Positions 56,369-64,000 of a stretch of DNA of 64,000 nucleotides are shown here, one piece after another. The notes beneath the pieces are model-generated. The model was given only the letters and a program-made list of their open reading frames with translations, was not told the DNA's origin and ran no database searches. The stretch lies in the NCBI GenBank assembly GCA_031308135.1, contig JAHLJT010002630.1, positions 97,012,141 to 97,076,140 of the forward strand, given 5' to 3'. Made by a program: the position numbers and the translations under genes. Source of the DNA: Acheta domesticus (lineage: Eukaryota; Arthropoda; Insecta; Orthoptera; Gryllidae). Each line of letters opens with the position of its first letter. Position 1 is the first letter of the stretch.

Positions 56369-56659
56369 ATGGAGACACGAAGCATGAGACGCCTCGGAAA
56401 AAAGCCGCTGCCTGGGGAGCGCCAGGGCGCGCCTGGAGCTGGTGCTGGGCGTGACAGCGTGAGAGCCACCAGTGGTAGTGTGCCGATGAGGCGGGCAACT
56501 ACCGGGTTACCCGAACAAGATACAGCCCATAGTAGTATCAACCCTACCCAACAACACCTAAGGGTAAACGATGGGGGAAGTGTTGCTGGAGTGTGTACTC
56601 CCGAGCCCACGACTCTCGTCCCGTCAACAAGCAACGTACCATGTGGACAGAAGAAATGA
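56369..56659 (+). CDS. Upstream ORF of Dong/R4-like element
   Basis: A 96-codon frame (METRSMRRLGKKPLPGERQG...) that overlaps the start of the main ORF by 67 bp in a different frame. It is basic and Pro/Gly/Thr-rich and ends PSTSNVPCGQKK. The overlap falls just before the MWTEEMN segment. This suggests that the two were once one protein and that a single-base change separated them, or that the main ORF starts independently. No domain is recognised. Confidence 0.4.
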   Translation: METRSMRRLGKKPLPGERQGAPGAGAGRDSVRATSGSVPMRRATTGLPEQDTAHSSINPTQQHLRVNDGGSVAGVCTPEPTTLVPSTSNVPCGQKK

Positions 56660-59600
56660 ACGAATATGTGGTGCGGTGCTACTATAGATTGACTAAACTA
56701 GAGACATCGAAAGATCCATTCACTACTGAACTACATAGATTAGTTACAGAGAAGTATCCCAGCTTACGCCGTAAGACAGTGCAGAATGTTATAGATCAAC
56801 GTAGATCAATATTTACGAACAGGAGAATAGCTGCGGACAGAATCAATGCGATCAAGGAGGAAGTAGCTGTAGAATTGGGCATGGTAGAGAAGACGGATAC
56901 CAGAGATGAGAATGAAGAACATCAAGATCGTGTTACGGAAGACATTGCACTTCACAAAAAGGAGGAGGAAGATGTCTTTCAAGCTAACTATATGAAGTAT
57001 GGAGGAATCTGTTGTACCCTAAGACCTACGCTGCCCAAAATTATCTTTAAAACAGATACAAAAGGCATCATCAGCAATGTCAACCGCATAATAACTGATC
57101 AGTTAAAAGATGAAAGCTCACTAGATGACTTGCATACCATGACATATATAGGAGCAATGACAGTTCTCATTCTTAATGGGCAACACATCAGTAGTACAAA
57201 GCCAGTACGGAAGAAAAATCCCAACACTCCACCATGGGAGAGAAGACTATGTTCCAAGATTGAACAGATCAGAAGGAATATTGGCATACTGACCCAATAC
57301 GCAAAACCGAATGCTTCATCTAAAGTTAGGAGAGCTGGAGCAATTATCGTGGAACGCCTGAAGACGCAGGAGAACACTGGACTGGACACGGTATTGGACA
57401 CTCAAAAACAAAGGCTTGCTGCACTTGCGAAGAGGTTAAAACGTTACCGAAAAAGTCAGGCACGTCGTAGAGACAACAACCAGTTTAGAAACAACCAAAA
57501 GAACTTCTTCAGAAAACTAAGATCTACAGCATCCAATATAGAAACAGACGGAGACATCGCACCCAAGGCCGAAGACGCTTTCAGTTTCTGGCAAAATGTG
57601 TGGGGTGAATCTGTTGAACACAAAAAGGCAAAATGGCAGAGGACTGAAAAGCAACGTATGTCCAGATTGAAAACAATGTTAAACTGGAAAATCAGTGAAG
57701 AAGATGTGAAAATAGCCCTGACGAAAACATTGAACTGGAAGGCACCAGGACCCGATGGATTGCAAAATTTCTGGTTAAAGAAATTCACCGGAATCCACAA
57801 ACATCTTGCCAAGTGTTACACTGGTGTATTGGAAGACCCGCAGACAATGCCTCCGTTCATGACAGAAGGGATCACCTACCTACTCCCCAAAGAGAACACA
57901 GACAGAGCTGATCCAGCAAAATACCGCCCTATCACATGTCTCCCAACTTTGTATAAGCTGCTCACATCCATCATAAGCAGCAAAATATACCAACACCTAG
58001 ACAACAACAAAATATTGGATGAAGAGCAAAAGGGATGCCATAAGGGATCACGAGGATGTAAGGAACAACTGATAGTAGATTCCATCATTACCAACACTGT
58101 AAAACAGAAAAAAGGATCATTGTATACCGCATACATAGACTATCAGAAAGCATTTGACAGTGTCCCACACACGTGGCTGAGTGAAGTGTTGGAAATCTAT
58201 GGGGTTGAGAATCATGTAAAGGGATTCCTGAGATATGCAATGGATCACTGGAGTACTAACTTGCAACTGAGTACTGACAAAACGGATGTTCACGTTGGGA
58301 ATATTAAAATCAAGAGAGGTATCTTCCAAGGTGACGCTCTCAGTCCTTTGTGGTTTTGTCTTGCTGTGAAACCACTAACAGCGATGCTAAATCGTCAGGA
58401 GAGGGGATTTAAGCTGGAACAATCAGGAGCACAAGTAAGTCACCTTTTTTATATGGATGACTTGAAAGTGTATGCTGAAAACAAAAGTCATCTTCACAGC
58501 CTCCTAGATTGTGTAGGAAAATTCAATAATGACGTGAACATGAAACTTGGCCTCGACAAGTGCAGAATTAGCTGTATGAGTAAAGGAGAATGGGTTGAAC
58601 ATCCTGGATATGAAGTAAATAAAGAGCAAGGCACCATCAAAGGAATGGCCGAGGAAGAGAATTACAAATATCTCGGATATTTGCAGTCTAAAGGGATCCA
58701 AGACAAACTTGCCAAGGAAATGGTGGGTAATAACTACATCCAGAGGGTGCGCGCCATCTTGAAGACAAAGTTGAGTGCACGCAACACAGCAAAAGCTGTC
58801 AACATATATGCAGCCTCAGTACTCACTTATTCCTTTGGAATACTAAAATGGACCGACACCGAACTGAAGAACCTTGACATAAAAACAAGGAAGGAATTTT
58901 CTAAAGCAAGAGCACACCACCCACACAGTTCAATTGAACGGTTCCATATGCCCCGTACAGAGGGCGGCAGAGGTATTCCTAGTGTCACGACCAGGCATTA
59001 TAAGCAAGTAGAAAATCTTAGAGACTACTTCCTCCAGAAAGCAAAATCCAGTGAGTGGATGACTGCAATTATAAAGGCAGATCGCAGAGCCACACCTCTG
59101 AAACTCTCCGACTTAATGTATGATCCTTCCTCGAAGATCCCCGCAAACGAACAACAACTAGAAAGATGGAGGAGTAAAGCCCTCCACGGCCGTTACAGAA
59201 ACACATTAGAAAGCAATGAAATAAATCTGCAAGCTTCTTTGGCCTACCTGCAAACTGGTAACCTGTTTGCGGAAACGGAAGGCTTCATAATGGCGATTCA
59301 AGACCAGGTAATCGCAACGAGAGCTTACTGCAAGTACATCATGCGTGAAAACCTACAAAATGCCAACTGCAGAATGTGTGGCCAAAAAGAGGAAGGGATC
59401 GATCACATTATTTCTGGATGCTCAGTTTTAGCGCCAAAACAATACCTTGACAGGCACAATCGTGTGGCCAAGATAATACACCAGGCTCTCAGGCAAAAGT
59501 ATTTTGGAGATGAGAAGCAGGCGCCTTACTACTCTTATGAACCACCACCCATAAGAGAAGATGAAAGTTGCAAACTTTACTGGAACCGCCCAATACAAAC

Positions 59601-59943
59601 GGATAAACAAATCCCAAACAACATCCCGGACATTGTACTGGTTTTGAAGGCTGAAAGAAAAACTTTCATAATCGATATTGCAGTCCCTCTACCAGCCAAT
59701 CTAAAGAAAACACACACGGAAAAAATTAATAAATACCTGCCATTGGCAGATGAAATCAAATCAATGTGGGGTATGGCAAAAGTCACAGTGGTACCAGTAG
59801 TTATTGGCGCTACAGGTGAAATTCCCATCACATTGAACAGCAGTATTGACATCTTAGACTTGCACCGTGATGTGTACATATCCCTCCAGAAGTCCGTAAT
59901 CTTGGACACCTGCAGTATTGTCCGACGAATACTGGGAGAGTAG
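56593..59943 (+). CDS. Dong/R4-like reverse transcriptase-endonuclease
   Basis: A 1116-residue polyprotein. Near residue 17 is MWTEEMNEYVVRCYYR, possibly a Myb-like DNA-binding segment. The reverse transcriptase spans about 420-680, with YIDYQKAFDSVPH (about 515), GIFQGDALSPLWF (about 575) and the catalytic FYMDD (about 619). A thumb follows. Near residue 926 is a CCHC knuckle, CRMCGQ..EGIDHIISGC. The restriction-like endonuclease has PDIVLVLKAERKTFIIDIAV (about 1012-1031), with the PD...D pair. This order is that of R2/R4/Dong elements, which nick a specific target and prime reverse transcription there. All catalytic residues are present with no stop. The ORF opens at the ATG at 56593; the second Met (MWTEE, 56641) is an equally plausible start. 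Confidence 0.9.
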   Translation: MYSRAHDSRPVNKQRTMWTEEMNEYVVRCYYRLTKLETSKDPFTTELHRLVTEKYPSLRRKTVQNVIDQRRSIFTNRRIAADRINAIKEEVAVELGMVEKTDTRDENEEHQDRVTEDIALHKKEEEDVFQANYMKYGGICCTLRPTLPKIIFKTDTKGIISNVNRIITDQLKDESSLDDLHTMTYIGAMTVLILNGQHISSTKPVRKKNPNTPPWERRLCSKIEQIRRNIGILTQYAKPNASSKVRRAGAIIVERLKTQENTGLDTVLDTQKQRLAALAKRLKRYRKSQARRRDNNQFRNNQKNFFRKLRSTASNIETDGDIAPKAEDAFSFWQNVWGESVEHKKAKWQRTEKQRMSRLKTMLNWKISEEDVKIALTKTLNWKAPGPDGLQNFWLKKFTGIHKHLAKCYTGVLEDPQTMPPFMTEGITYLLPKENTDRADPAKYRPITCLPTLYKLLTSIISSKIYQHLDNNKILDEEQKGCHKGSRGCKEQLIVDSIITNTVKQKKGSLYTAYIDYQKAFDSVPHTWLSEVLEIYGVENHVKGFLRYAMDHWSTNLQLSTDKTDVHVGNIKIKRGIFQGDALSPLWFCLAVKPLTAMLNRQERGFKLEQSGAQVSHLFYMDDLKVYAENKSHLHSLLDCVGKFNNDVNMKLGLDKCRISCMSKGEWVEHPGYEVNKEQGTIKGMAEEENYKYLGYLQSKGIQDKLAKEMVGNNYIQRVRAILKTKLSARNTAKAVNIYAASVLTYSFGILKWTDTELKNLDIKTRKEFSKARAHHPHSSIERFHMPRTEGGRGIPSVTTRHYKQVENLRDYFLQKAKSSEWMTAIIKADRRATPLKLSDLMYDPSSKIPANEQQLERWRSKALHGRYRNTLESNEINLQASLAYLQTGNLFAETEGFIMAIQDQVIATRAYCKYIMRENLQNANCRMCGQKEEGIDHIISGCSVLAPKQYLDRHNRVAKIIHQALRQKYFGDEKQAPYYSYEPPPIREDESCKLYWNRPIQTDKQIPNNIPDIVLVLKAERKTFIIDIAVPLPANLKKTHTEKINKYLPLADEIKSMWGMAKVTVVPVVIGATGEIPITLNSSIDILDLHRDVYISLQKSVILDTCSIVRRILGE

Positions 59944-60032
59944 ATGAGCAAGATGTTATGCAGAAATCTTACGTCCTTTGGCTACACAGTCCCGGAGTAA
60001 GATGTTGGCCTCCATTAAAAAGGAGTGAAATA

Positions 60033-60033
60033 A

Positions 60034-60078
<45 letters not shown>
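60033..60078. repeat. (TAA)n array at 3' end of Dong/R4-like element
   Basis: About 15 TAA units directly after the element's 3'UTR, matching the array at its 5' side. Confidence 0.92.
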
Positions 60079-60284
60079 TCAGAGTGGGGACAAAGTTGCT
60101 CGCGTGCATGGTCTACCACGCGTGTCCCCTGGGTAACGCTAAATGAGCAACAGTGATTCGCCGTCTACGCGCGTGACCATTGTGGGTCACATCTCAGCGC
60201 GTCACCAAATCGCTAATATGCCAAGGGTGGGCGTTGGCTAACAAACAAATCTATATATACCTTAGACGGTGGAAGGCACGCTAC

Positions 60285-60502
60285 CTGATCTTCTTCTGCT
60301 GGAAGCAGCGCCGGTCCTCCTCGGAGCACGGGACGTCGCGGTGCGCCAGGCGGTTGCGGCGCTGGAAGTGCGCGGGCGGGGCGGGGGCGGGGGCGGGGGC
60401 GGGGGCGTCCCCGGGGGCGGCGGGCGCCGCCTCCGCGCCCGCGCCCAGCCACAACCAGAACGCCGCCAACGCGACCACCGCGAGCGACGCCGCCGCAGCC
60501 AT
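60285..60502 (-). CDS. Secreted DUF4789-like protein, exon 1 (signal peptide)
   Basis: Translation probably starts at the ATG at 60502, giving MAAAASLAVVALAAFWLWLG and then AGAEA, a good signal peptide with a likely cleavage after AEA. A Pro/Ala-rich mature start follows (APAPAPAPP), then RDVPCSEEDRRCFQQKK. The donor GTAGCG at 60284 leaves two bases; the join to exon 2 at 45190 restores KIRYPLDGRCY. The joined protein is 224 residues with 12 cysteines, an even number that fits extracellular disulphides. The frame is open further upstream, but that part runs into a MITE remnant, so it is not taken as the start. Exon GC content is far above its surroundings. Confidence 0.7.
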
Positions 60503-60547
60503 CACTGCGCCTCGCGCCGCGCCGCGGGCAGCGTTTTTAATTTGCAG

Positions 60548-60569
60548 CACGTTCGGGAACGTGACGTCA
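60548..60569. promoter_or_regulatory. CRE-like site upstream of DUF4789-like gene
   Basis: TGACGTCA (60562-60569) is a perfect CREB/ATF consensus about 60 bp before the start codon. It overlaps a near-palindrome CACGTTCGGGAACGTG (60548-60563). Function is inferred from position only. Confidence 0.35.
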
Positions 60570-60597
60570 TTCGAACCAGCGACGGGCGCGCTATCTA

Positions 60598-60655
60598 TAT
60601 CGCGATTTTTGTACTTTTGCCTCTCGAGGCCTGTCTTCACGATGGAAATTTATTT
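60598..60655 (+). mobile_element. Palindromic MITE, copy G (half element)
   Basis: One arm only, GCGATTTTTGTACTTTTGCC, TCTCGAGGCCTGTCTTCACG, ATGG (subtype-2 end). It lies about 100 bp upstream of the DUF4789-like start codon, in the promoter or 5'UTR. Confidence 0.65.
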
Positions 60656-60889
60656 ATTTATTTGCCTTTGAACATATATTTTATTATATGGGAGCGAATA
60701 TTTTGTCAACAAATTGTGGAAAAAAACCGCTCTTATTTCTGTATTCAAATTCGACGAGAATATGGTTTAGGATAGAGATCACAGAATTATGAAAACGTGC
60801 ACAAATTTCACTTCTCTCCATAGCTTGTCACACACAGTTTTTAACTATTTTTGACGTAAATAAATTATTATTTATTTATTTATTTACTT

Positions 60890-61380
60890 AGGCAGACTGA
60901 CGTAGGGATGTAGCAACCCCATCGCCCAGCACGCCCTTACCATAGGGTGGGGAATGCAGCAACCAGCCCGCTTTCTCCTACCTCTAATGAAGCAGTTGAC
61001 CGCTGTCCTCAGCTTTTGATATATCCATCCTTCAGCGCCCATTCTTTCCCTACCCTCGGGGCCAACGGGTGGAACGAGTAACTCCTTAGGATCACCTCCC
61101 CGTTCCCTTCACACCAGGGTAGACGAGACTCTTCAGGTGAAGTGAAACCAATCCGTCTAGGGGAAAAGCCCTAAATAAATTCTGCAAGTTCGGAGGCAGA
61201 AAGGAGGCAGCCCCTCCACCGAACTCAACCTGCGCAGCGCCCGTAACGCGGCCAGGGGATATATTCTGCTACTGACATGCCTCAAGGAAAGAAATCGAAC
61301 CGATTTGAAGGTCAAGAATGAGATGGAAAGAGGCTGGGACAGGCAATATGCCTAACCCGTAAAGGAAGATGATGATGTTG
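60890..61380 (+). repeat. Unclassified repeat-like segment, possibly a LINE 3' end
   Basis: A GC-richer stretch in AT-rich surroundings (ACGCCCTTACCATAGGGTGG, CTCCCCGTTCCCTTCACACC, CTAACCCGTAAAGGAAGATG) ending in GATGATGATGTTGATC, similar to short-repeat tails of non-LTR elements. No reading frame is supported. Confidence 0.35.
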
Positions 61381-61669
61381 ATCTTCGCAGACATAAGTAT
61401 ACAGCCATATAGCAAATTACATTCCAAAAATATTCAAAACTTAGAACTATAACACTTACATGTATTGTGTTACACACCAATTTTATAGAATCATATCACC
61501 AAAATTAAATTTGTGTCTTTGTTTTTACAAAAAATTCACATATAATTGGGATAACATGTATATCTATTTTTTTAGGATGTTCACAATATTTTGAACTAAG
61601 GTAACATTAAGATGATTGAGTTTTTCCATCATGATATTTCTTAAGTTGTCAAAAATGTACAATGCTATA

Positions 61670-62335
61670 ATAAATCATCAGTGGTGTCATTCTCCTTGCC
61701 ACATTCACACAAACCTGAATTGACCATTTTGAATCTATTCAAACTATGATTTAATGATAAATGATTTGATCTCAATCCATTAATGATAACAATTTCTTTT
61801 CTAGTTAATTTTAAGTTTTGAAACCACGGTCTTGATGATGTTATATAATAATGCAAGAAATATTCTTTGCTTTCCTTTAGAGCTACCAAGATTTTCAATA
61901 TATTTCAATATATGCAAAGTAATTTTGAGTACAAACCATCTTGTTAATAGCAACAGCATCAGATACCGAAGTATTGAATGGGGAAACTATACCATTTATT
62001 ATGGCTAATTTAGCTTCTCTATCGGCATTGGCATTCTAATTACTATTTATAACATGGCCAGGAATCCATGTTATATAAATTTTGAGATTAATCTGTTTTG
62101 CATGTTTACATAATTTCTTGATTTCTAAAATAATATATGATTGATGATTAGTTCCATTACTATTAGATAGAGAAACCAAGACACTCTTTGAATCAGAAAA
62201 GTAAATAGATGAAGTAATTTTGCATTCAATAATCAATTTTACTACTTCAAGGATAGCTAAAGCTTCAGCAGTAAAAATGGAAATTTTACTATTAACTTTA
62301 AATTTCCTATTTAGCATGTTGTTGGTACTCTTAAT
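61670..62335 (-). pseudogene. LINE relic with RNase H domain
   Basis: The minus strand reads SKISIFTAEALAILEVVKLI, then SSIYFSDSKSVLVSLSN and WIPGHVINSN, followed by a stop and NADREAKLAI. These are the E, D and final D blocks of an RNase H domain. A downstream piece, SNHLSLNHSLNRFKMVNSGL then CECGKENDTTDDLL, is the usual CxC...H-like tail of I/R1-group LINEs. Stops and frameshifts interrupt it. Confidence 0.65.
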
Positions 62336-62337
62336 AG

Positions 62338-62375
62338 CACAATGGAATACATCACGGTATTTCGCTCGAGTATCA
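62338..62375 (+). mobile_element. Palindromic MITE, short fragment
   Basis: CACAATGGAATACATCACGG, TATTTCGCTCGAG is a piece of the MITE arm, upstream of copy H. Confidence 0.5.
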
Positions 62376-62424
62376 AGAAAACTTCCGCGAGTAGTTCGTA
62401 GTTCGAATCACGTTGCGCATATTG

Positions 62425-63880
62425 CGATTTTTCTAACTTTGCCCCACAAGGCCCGTCTTCACGATGGAATATGTCACGGTATTTCGCGACGTTCTGTCGT
62501 CAGTGTTGCCAGGTGCGGACGATCAAGACCCGCCACACTGATCCCATTTCCCGCTAAGAACCCGCTAGATGTCGTTTAAAAATTCCCGCCACAATCCCGC
62601 GAAATTCAAACAATTTTCCGCTAAAGAAACGCGAATAATAATGGTACATAAAGAAACATATTACAACAAAACTTTTAATATCAAATAGGGAAATAACTCA
62701 AAAATATTTGTATATATAACATTTTATTCAATTTTATTAATTTACTTAAAAAATTTGTGCAAATGTAGCATACAAAATATTGTATAAACATACATTATGT
62801 TATATAATTATATAAATGAACATAGATTAAAATTATATAAACTTTTTAGTTTCAACGAAAATTAAAATTTGAGTTTATTCAACACTTTAATTGATAAGCT
62901 TTTGTTCATACAAAAGCTAACAAAATGGTTAAATCATCGTGATTTTCTGACTCTGACTTACATTTTTCATTCACTTGTTGCAGAAGCTTTTCTGGGAACC
63001 TATAATTATGGCAACATTTTTCAACTCTTCTTAAACCGAAACGAATTGTCAATTGATTCAATCAAATTTCAATCCACTTGAAACTTTACTTCGTCGCCAG
63101 GAGCCCGACATAACATAAACAGATTTTTGTTACAGCATGAAAGCTAAGAATATAACTTCAAACAAAAAATAAACACATATAGAATTAAAAAGGAAAATTG
63201 CTTATGAAAATAAATAACTTGTTCAGTTTTAATTTTTTTAATTTATCAAACATAAAATCTTCAATTTATAATTCCGCCGATATTCCGCGACTGTCAATAA
63301 TATCCGCTGTTTTTCCCGCTGGCCGCGAAGGACAAATTTTTCCCGCGAAGAACTTCGAAAAACCGCTACATTTAGCGGGAATCCCGCCGACCCCCATCTC
63401 GATCAGGTTTTTGTCCAGTTTCCCTGATCCATTGAGCAAATGCTGAGATGCTTTTGCAAATGCTGAGTAGCTTCACTGTGCGCACGTTTTGTTGAGCACT
63501 CCTTTTGCTTGTTGAAATTTACTCCATTTACCGTTGAAATTGATTTTCTACAACTCGGGAACAAACATTTTTCAAATATTTTTATTTTTCTAAAATAATT
63601 ATTTTGTAAATTCATTTTTTTTAAATTCTGTCCCTCAAGAAAATGTGCGCAGATAAATCTCTTTCCCCACACGTCATATACAGTTTTTACTGTTTTTTGA
63701 CAAATAAATAAATAGAACACAATGACCTGGCAACGCTTTCTGTCGTGCCGCCAGATCGCGACCGTATCAATCAGTGCTTGCGATCATGCGACTTTTAGGG
63801 CATGGCAGAGAAAGAGGCGAAATGCCGAGCGATATTCCATCGGGGCTTGAGGGCCAGAGTTACAAAAATCGCACTACAGA
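62425..63880. mobile_element. Palindromic MITE, copy H, split by a hAT insertion
   Basis: The left half (GCGATTTTTCTAACTTTGCC, CACAAGGCCCGTCTTCACG, ..TTTCGCGACGTTCTGTCGT) ends at 62500. The right half resumes at 63739 with TCTGTCGTGCCGCCAGATCG and ends ..ATTCCATCGGGGCTTGAGGG and AAAAATCGCAC. Removing the hAT element and one duplication restores one continuous palindrome. Confidence 0.75.
62501..63738. mobile_element. Non-autonomous hAT element nested in MITE (1238 bp)
   Basis: Termini CAGTGTTGCCAGGT and ACCTGGCAACGCTT are imperfect inverted repeats. The 8-bp duplication TCTGTCGT is present at 62493-62500 and 63739-63746. Both ends are crowded with CCCGC/GCGGG motifs (e.g. TTTCCCGCTAAGAACCCGC, TTTAGCGGGAATCCCGCC), likely transposase-binding subterminal repeats. 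No transposase ORF. Confidence 0.82.
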
Positions 63881-63939
63881 TGCGCGTATTACCAAAAGTC
63901 TCACTAGATTGCGCGCCCGTGGCTGTTTCTAGTGGCGTC

Positions 63940-64000
63940 ACGTTATACTTCGGTTTTTCTTTCTTGGCGCATGGGGAGGGGGGTCAATAAAATGGTAATA
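63940..64000 (+). mobile_element. Palindromic MITE, copy J (cut by window end)
   Basis: TATACTTCGGTTTTTCTTTC, TTGGCGCATGG is the subtype-1 end, followed by GGGTCAATAAAATGG as in copy C. The rest lies outside the window. Confidence 0.7.

Larger units (their letters stand above)
56007..60030 (+). mobile_element. Full-length Dong/R4-like non-LTR retrotransposon
   Basis: The element lies between TAA arrays at about 55975-56006 and 60033-60078. It has a 5' region with a CCCCGTGTGGTGTCGGGGG hairpin, one long ORF and a short 3'UTR. Dong elements (first known from Bombyx mori) insert in TAA repeats and carry a restriction-like endonuclease after the reverse transcriptase, as here. Length and intact ORF suggest it is complete. 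It sits in intron 1 of the DUF4789-like gene, antisense to that gene. Confidence 0.85.

Noticed and set aside
55797..60078. TAA, CT and AT arrays considered as CRISPR-like arrays
   Set aside because: Simple microsatellites without spacers; the DNA is eukaryotic.
60213..60775. Plus-strand Gly-rich and minus-strand Arg-rich ORFs over exon 1 of the DUF4789-like gene
   Set aside because: Alternative frames of the GC-rich exon without splice-compatible continuation.

Overview
This window looks like a nuclear contig from an insect with a large, transposon-rich genome. The evidence is spliced genes with GT-AG and GC-AG introns, C2H2 and BTB proteins of insect type, a MADF-BESS protein, a Dong/R4 retrotransposon sitting in TAA repeats, and a tRNA-derived SINE resembling those of Polyneoptera (cockroach/orthopteran grade, low confidence). 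There are no bacterial operons, phage or CRISPR. Most of the sequence is AT-rich non-coding or transposon DNA. Only two host genes can be supported, both on the minus strand.

Host gene 1 (about 26.85 kb down to 0.64 kb) is reconstructed as a BTB-zinc finger gene. Two exons encode the BTB domain (26837-26667 and 23312-23121). Two acidic linker exons follow (23039-22595 and 14919-14647), with a possible 29-codon exon between them. Two alternative terminal exons carry six (7645-6921) and eight or nine (1696-637) C2H2 fingers. All the junctions are phase-compatible: exons C and D end in phase 1, and both zinc finger exons begin in phase 1 with related sequence after the acceptor. The layout recalls lola-type loci. 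The farther finger exon has a 1-nt deletion that throws its last finger out of frame, and a dead finger exon lies between the two.

Host gene 2 (60502 down to 43618) is a small secreted cysteine-rich protein that resembles the DUF4789 family. It has three very GC-rich exons encoding 224 residues and 12 cysteines. Intron 1 is 15 kb and holds a full-length retrotransposon; intron 2 is almost entirely two tandem MITEs plus a GAAA microsatellite.

The mobile elements are the richest part. A complete PIF/Harbinger transposon (8224-12108) has perfect TAA target duplications, long inverted repeats, an intact MADF-BESS partner gene and an intact DDE transposase gene with a GC-AG intron. A full-length Dong/R4-like LINE (about 56007-60030) has one 1116-codon ORF. 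Several non-autonomous elements can be delimited to the base by target duplications: hAT-like at 6075-6748, 29166-29942, 37030-37332 and 62501-63738, piggyBac-like at 40017-41615, and mariner-type at 53737-54296. A palindromic MITE family has about ten copies with two kinds of ends and one mosaic copy. A further AT-rich repeat family with about 200-290-bp internal repetition fills roughly 14 kb (15.4-19.6, 30.7-36.9, 47.9-49.3 and 50.5-52.6 kb). Relics include LINEs, a Crypton-like tyrosine recombinase, two transposase-like proteins and an uncharacterised invertebrate repeat protein. Several insertions are nested.

All calls come from reading the sequence by eye; no database search or alignment program was run.
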